A stretch of 64,000 nucleotides of DNA from Ensifer sesbaniae (lineage in GTDB: Bacteria > Pseudomonadota > Alphaproteobacteria > Rhizobiales > Rhizobiaceae): NCBI RefSeq assembly GCF_013283665.1, contig NZ_JABEKU010000001.1, positions 2,531,494-2,595,493 of the forward strand, written 5' to 3'. The notes under the pieces are model-generated. The model searched no databases. It saw nothing but the letters and a program-made list of their open reading frames with translations, and was not told the DNA's origin. Shown here in pieces: positions 61,539-64,000 of this stretch (position 1 is its first letter; every line of letters starts with the position of its first letter). Both the position numbers and the translations under genes were made by a program.

Positions 61539-62815
61539 GTTCGCTCCAGGCTGGAGCCGGTAATGCCGCTCCTGCTCGCGCTCTGCGTCGCATCGTTTTC
61601 AAGGATGTCGCGCGCGTGGCGGCGGATCTCAGCCACCACACCCTGAATGTCGTGCAGCCCTATCCGATGGTTCATGAGCACCATGCGAAGCATCGTCTGT
61701 CCATCCAAGTCGACCTTCGACAGGAGGTATTGCCCGGCCGCCCGGACGCGGTCACGCAATTGGATTTGCAGAAGGGACAGGCGTCTGCTGTCCACTCCGG
61801 CCGGGCGATGGACGAAACAGAGAATATTGGACTCCGGTCGGTACGGCACGAAGAAGTCTGGCTGGTTAGCCAAATAATCGTGCGCGACTCCGGTCATCGT
61901 CACCAAATGCTCGAGTTTGTCCGCGAAGGCGTGGCGGCCATAGAGCGACCAGGCCAGCCACAAGTTGAGAATCGCGGGGCGCTTTGTGCACTCAAAATTC
62001 TTCACCCCGCTCTGAACGGCAGTCATCTCGTCTTCGAACGGGTCGAACACATAACTGTCCTTCTGGGGAAAGGCGGTCTCCGCCATTCCCTTTTCTCGGT
62101 AAAATAGCAAAGTGCAAAGCGCCGGCACGAACAGGGTCTTATGCGCATCCAGGCAGAAGGAATCGGCGAGTCCGAGACCCGAAAGTCGCGGTCGCAGCCG
62201 GTCGGAAACCAGGAAGGCGCCATTGTGGGCCGCATCGACATGCAGCCAGGCTCTGTGCCGCTTTGCCAAGGCGGCGAGTTCCGGAAACGGATCATTAGCA
62301 CCAATCGACGTCGTCCCAGCCGACGCAATGACGCAAAACACATCGAGCCCGCGGAACGCTGCTGAGTCCAATGCCGCGGCTGCACGCTCCGGACAGATCT
62401 GCCGGCGTTCGTTCAGCGGCAAGCGAATCACCTGATCTTGACCGATGCCGACGATTCCGGCGACCCGCGTAACGGAGAAATGTGCATCCTCGCCGACAGC
62501 GATGGCAGGGCGCCTCGATCCTTGGACCGCGAGACCACCGTTCCAGCTTTGGGGGAGGCAATGGTTTCGGGCGACCAACACGGCAGTCATATTCGCTAGC
62601 GATGCGCCAGACGTCGTCACCATCTCGAAGCGGCCGTGGGGCCAGCCGATGAGACGACCAAATGTCTCTTCCAGCAGTCTGTCCGCGATGTTGGCGAACT
62701 GTCCGGCCTCGTAGTAGGAGGCCGGCTGCGGCACCATTGCGGAAACCATGTCGAAGACGGCAGCTACCGGCATCACCGAGCTGAACTGTCGCGCCATATA
62801 TCCGCGGGAGTTCAC
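61535..62815 (-). CDS. PLP-dependent decarboxylase, DDC (group II) family; possibly frameshifted 5' end
   Basis: This 426-residue fold type I decarboxylase has TTSGASLANMTAVLVARN, the PLP-binding HVDAAHNGAFL (D194) and Schiff-base Lys226 in CLDAHKTLFVPA. The relatives decarboxylate Tyr, Trp, Phe, DOPA or glutamate. The start given is a GTG, but the family sequence continues upstream in frame (RSVAEILDLYLETAIKV) and then in a second frame from 62812 to 63039 (DFTAAAHQAVKRLADMLSGD). One-base loss near 62865-62875 would explain this. Either the gene is broken, or the GTG is used for a shortened protein. Confidence 0.78.
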   Translation of the reverse strand: MNSRGYMARQFSSVMPVAAVFDMVSAMVPQPASYYEAGQFANIADRLLEETFGRLIGWPHGRFEMVTTSGASLANMTAVLVARNHCLPQSWNGGLAVQGSRRPAIAVGEDAHFSVTRVAGIVGIGQDQVIRLPLNERRQICPERAAAALDSAAFRGLDVFCVIASAGTTSIGANDPFPELAALAKRHRAWLHVDAAHNGAFLVSDRLRPRLSGLGLADSFCLDAHKTLFVPALCTLLFYREKGMAETAFPQKDSYVFDPFEDEMTAVQSGVKNFECTKRPAILNLWLAWSLYGRHAFADKLEHLVTMTGVAHDYLANQPDFFVPYRPESNILCFVHRPAGVDSRRLSLLQIQLRDRVRAAGQYLLSKVDLDGQTMLRMVLMNHRIGLHDIQGVVAEIRRHARDILENDATQSASRSGITGSSLERT

Positions 62816-63039
62816 CTTGATCGCGGTTTCCAGATAAAGGTCGAGAATCTCGGCAACCGAACGCCTTCCAAACTGTCGCCGGACAGCATGTCTGCGAGGC
62901 GTTTCACTGCCTGATGGGCGGCTGCGGTAAAATCCCCAACGCTGAAAAAATCTTCTAGGCTGGCGGAGTCAGCCTTGGAGGTAGACGCCGAACTGTCATC
63001 GAGTTCGTTGAGATCCTTCCGTCTATGGAGCATCACCAC
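62812..63039 (-). pseudogene. Out-of-frame N-terminal segment of the DDC decarboxylase gene
   Basis: A 75-codon frame ends at 62812 and encodes DFTAAAHQAVKRLADMLSGD, which fits the N-terminal helix region of group II decarboxylases. The following decarboxylase frame carries on without a gap if one base is lost. The start at 63039 (GTG) or 63033 (ATG) is uncertain, with a poor ribosome site. Confidence 0.6.
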
Positions 63040-63366
63040 GGAAAAAGCCTTTGTGATGTTGGTCTTGATGCCTCATAGGCAAGCAACAACTGTGCCAACA
63101 CCTTATGACTTAAAATTTCATGTTTTTCCGGAATGGACGCGCATCATTCCCGACGTTTTGTCCAACAACGGACAAAACGTGCAGCTTCGATTACTTATGA
63201 GACCTGTGTGCGGGTGTCTGGACTGGCGTATTGACCTGTGATTCTCTCAATCAGTACAATGGATTGAGGGGTTCGATTGTCAACGGCGGAGCAAAAGTCG
63301 GTCTCGAGACAATCTCTCTTCATCCGTTCGATCAGTGCGCGCCCCTTTGCGGTACTGTGGACGGGG
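63040..63366. promoter_or_regulatory. Promoter region of the PixA-like operon with 28-bp palindrome
   Basis: A perfect inverted repeat, ACGTTTTGTCC (63153-63163) and GGACAAAACGT (63170-63180), with a six-base spacer, lies 114 bp ahead of the first codon of the operon. It could be an operator (LuxR-type or other) or a terminator-like hairpin for the divergent side. Nothing else is recognised in the gap. Confidence 0.5.
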
Positions 63367-63516
63367 TCACGAAGGCGGCAGGCGCCGTCGCATTGGCTTG
63401 ACCTTCTCGAAGGCAGCCTTTTGCTCTTCGAGGATCGCAATTTGCGACCGCAATTCTTCTAGCCGCGAGACGATCCCGGCCAACTCGCTCTTCAATTCAC
63501 CGATATCCGCCGCCAT
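63367..63516 (-). CDS. Small coiled-coil protein, 49 residues
   Basis: The frame encodes MAADIGELKSELAGIVSRLEE, then LRSQIAILEEQKAAFEKVK, a heptad-rich coiled coil with a basic tail. The ATG follows AGGAG at a spacing of eight bases. It resembles the N-terminal coiled coil of rhizobial genes that go on to a DNA-binding domain, so it may be truncated. Function unknown. Confidence 0.45.
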   Translation of the reverse strand: MAADIGELKSELAGIVSRLEELRSQIAILEEQKAAFEKVKPMRRRLPPS

Positions 63517-63841
63517 ATGCATTACTCCTGAACCTCGTCAGGAGATAGCATCGGACCTCATCGGAACCTTGTGGCACTTGCTACATAATGCCGGAAACCG
63601 GGAGCCGAAAGCCACTATGTGACCGAAGCCACCGGCATCAGGTCACGCATTGGAGAATGGATCAGAACCGAACGGCAGATGCCTGTCGCGCGGAAGGAAG
63701 ACATTTGGCCTATCGGCGGAAATGCCGGTCAATAACCAACCGAACCCAAGGAAAAGCCGCCAATCGAAGCCGTTTTGCCCCTTGTGTTCTTTCATGGCCC
63801 GGTGCGTACGTTGCTGCGAAAACGGCCAACTGAAAGAACAT
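63517..63841. other. Intergenic stretch, no supported gene
   Basis: No ORF with a ribosome site or known family. It separates the coiled-coil ORF from the resolvase-like remnant. Confidence 0.35.
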
Positions 63842-63946
63842 TCAGCGAACGGCAATTTTGACCTCGGCGCCGATGCGCCCGACGGTGGCCCTATGAATGC
63901 GAAAGAGACGAGCGATTTCAGCTGCCGGACGGCCTTCATTTAACAG
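63842..63946 (-). pseudogene. Possible resolvase C-terminal remnant
   Basis: The minus strand reads LLNEGRPAAEIARLFRIHRA, TVGRIGAEVKIAVR, then stop. This fits the C-terminal HTH of serine resolvases. A TAG stops the upstream frame at once, so only the end of such a gene is left. Confidence 0.35.
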
Positions 63947-64000
63947 GTCGTGTCCCTACAGGTGGTGTAGCTCGGCGGTAGCGAAGCCGCTCGCGAGCGC

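Noticed and set aside
63961..64000. tRNA-like start GGTGTAGCTC
   Set aside because: No cloverleaf can be formed within the sequence available.

Overview
The window looks like part of a large repABC replicon (megaplasmid, chromid or large plasmid) of a Rhizobiaceae bacterium (Ensifer/Sinorhizobium, Rhizobium or Shinella type). The reasons are the high GC content, a complete repABC partition and replication module at 42.1-45.8 kb, a nap operon behind an FNR/FixK-type box, Rhizobiaceae-style dispersed repeats, and rhizobial families such as the CHASE-free class III cyclase with TPRs, an H-R-x-K-N-type (HWE/HisKA_2) kinase, DUF6428 beside arsR, and RecX. The species is inferred only from these gene families.

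Left part, 1-34 kb, is orderly metabolic and stress DNA. It holds the start of a periplasmic nitrate reductase operon (napE-napF-napD-napA, minus strand); an MFS exporter with a divergent LysR regulator; an arsenic operon (arsR-arsC-acr3) with a divergent Cys-rich DUF6428 gene; an adenylate cyclase-TPR protein; a MarR-GNAT fusion behind two palindromic operators; a histidine kinase and response regulator pair; a SRAP (YedK/HMCES) protein; a DUF1254/DUF1214 protein and an arylsulfatase that share an operator-like palindrome; LysE, Rrf2 and flavin oxidoreductase genes; a divergent arginase-fold protein; a Nudix hydrolase, a group III truncated globin and RecX; a PLP aminotransferase; a second sulfatase; a persulfide dioxygenase-rhodanese fusion; a 1-Cys peroxiredoxin; a threonine dehydratase-like enzyme; and an autotransporter-like outer membrane protein with eight 18-residue repeats.

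Middle, 34-46 kb, is the replicon core and its scar tissue. A repA C-terminal remnant lies at 34.4-34.6 kb. About 2 kb without recognisable genes follows, then a PNPOx-like pseudogene, then an IS91-family element (tyrosine recombinase plus HUH transposase) whose transposase is split by an IS110/IS1111-type element. The intact repC, repB and repA come next, with the ctRNA gene between repB and repC and a promoter overlapped by a palindrome ahead of repA.

Right part, 46-64 kb, is accessory DNA. It carries a DUF433/DUF5615 toxin-antitoxin pair, an ArdC antirestriction protein, a broken WGR gene, a ProQ/FinO protein, a nucleotidyltransferase-HEPN-like protein and a Tn3-family transposon (tnpA, tnpR). 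The transposon is flanked by a truncated HTH gene on one side and a truncated gnd (6-phosphogluconate dehydrogenase) on the other. After another broken gene and an isochorismatase comes the most unusual locus, 57.7-63.0 kb. It is a tightly packed minus-strand operon of a DDC-type PLP decarboxylase (apparently frameshifted near its 5' end), a PaaK-like adenylate-forming enzyme and four tandem proteins that resemble the PixA/AidA inclusion-body family. A 28-bp palindromic element precedes it. I regard this as the best candidate for an undescribed system. The far right end holds a small coiled-coil ORF and a possible resolvase remnant.
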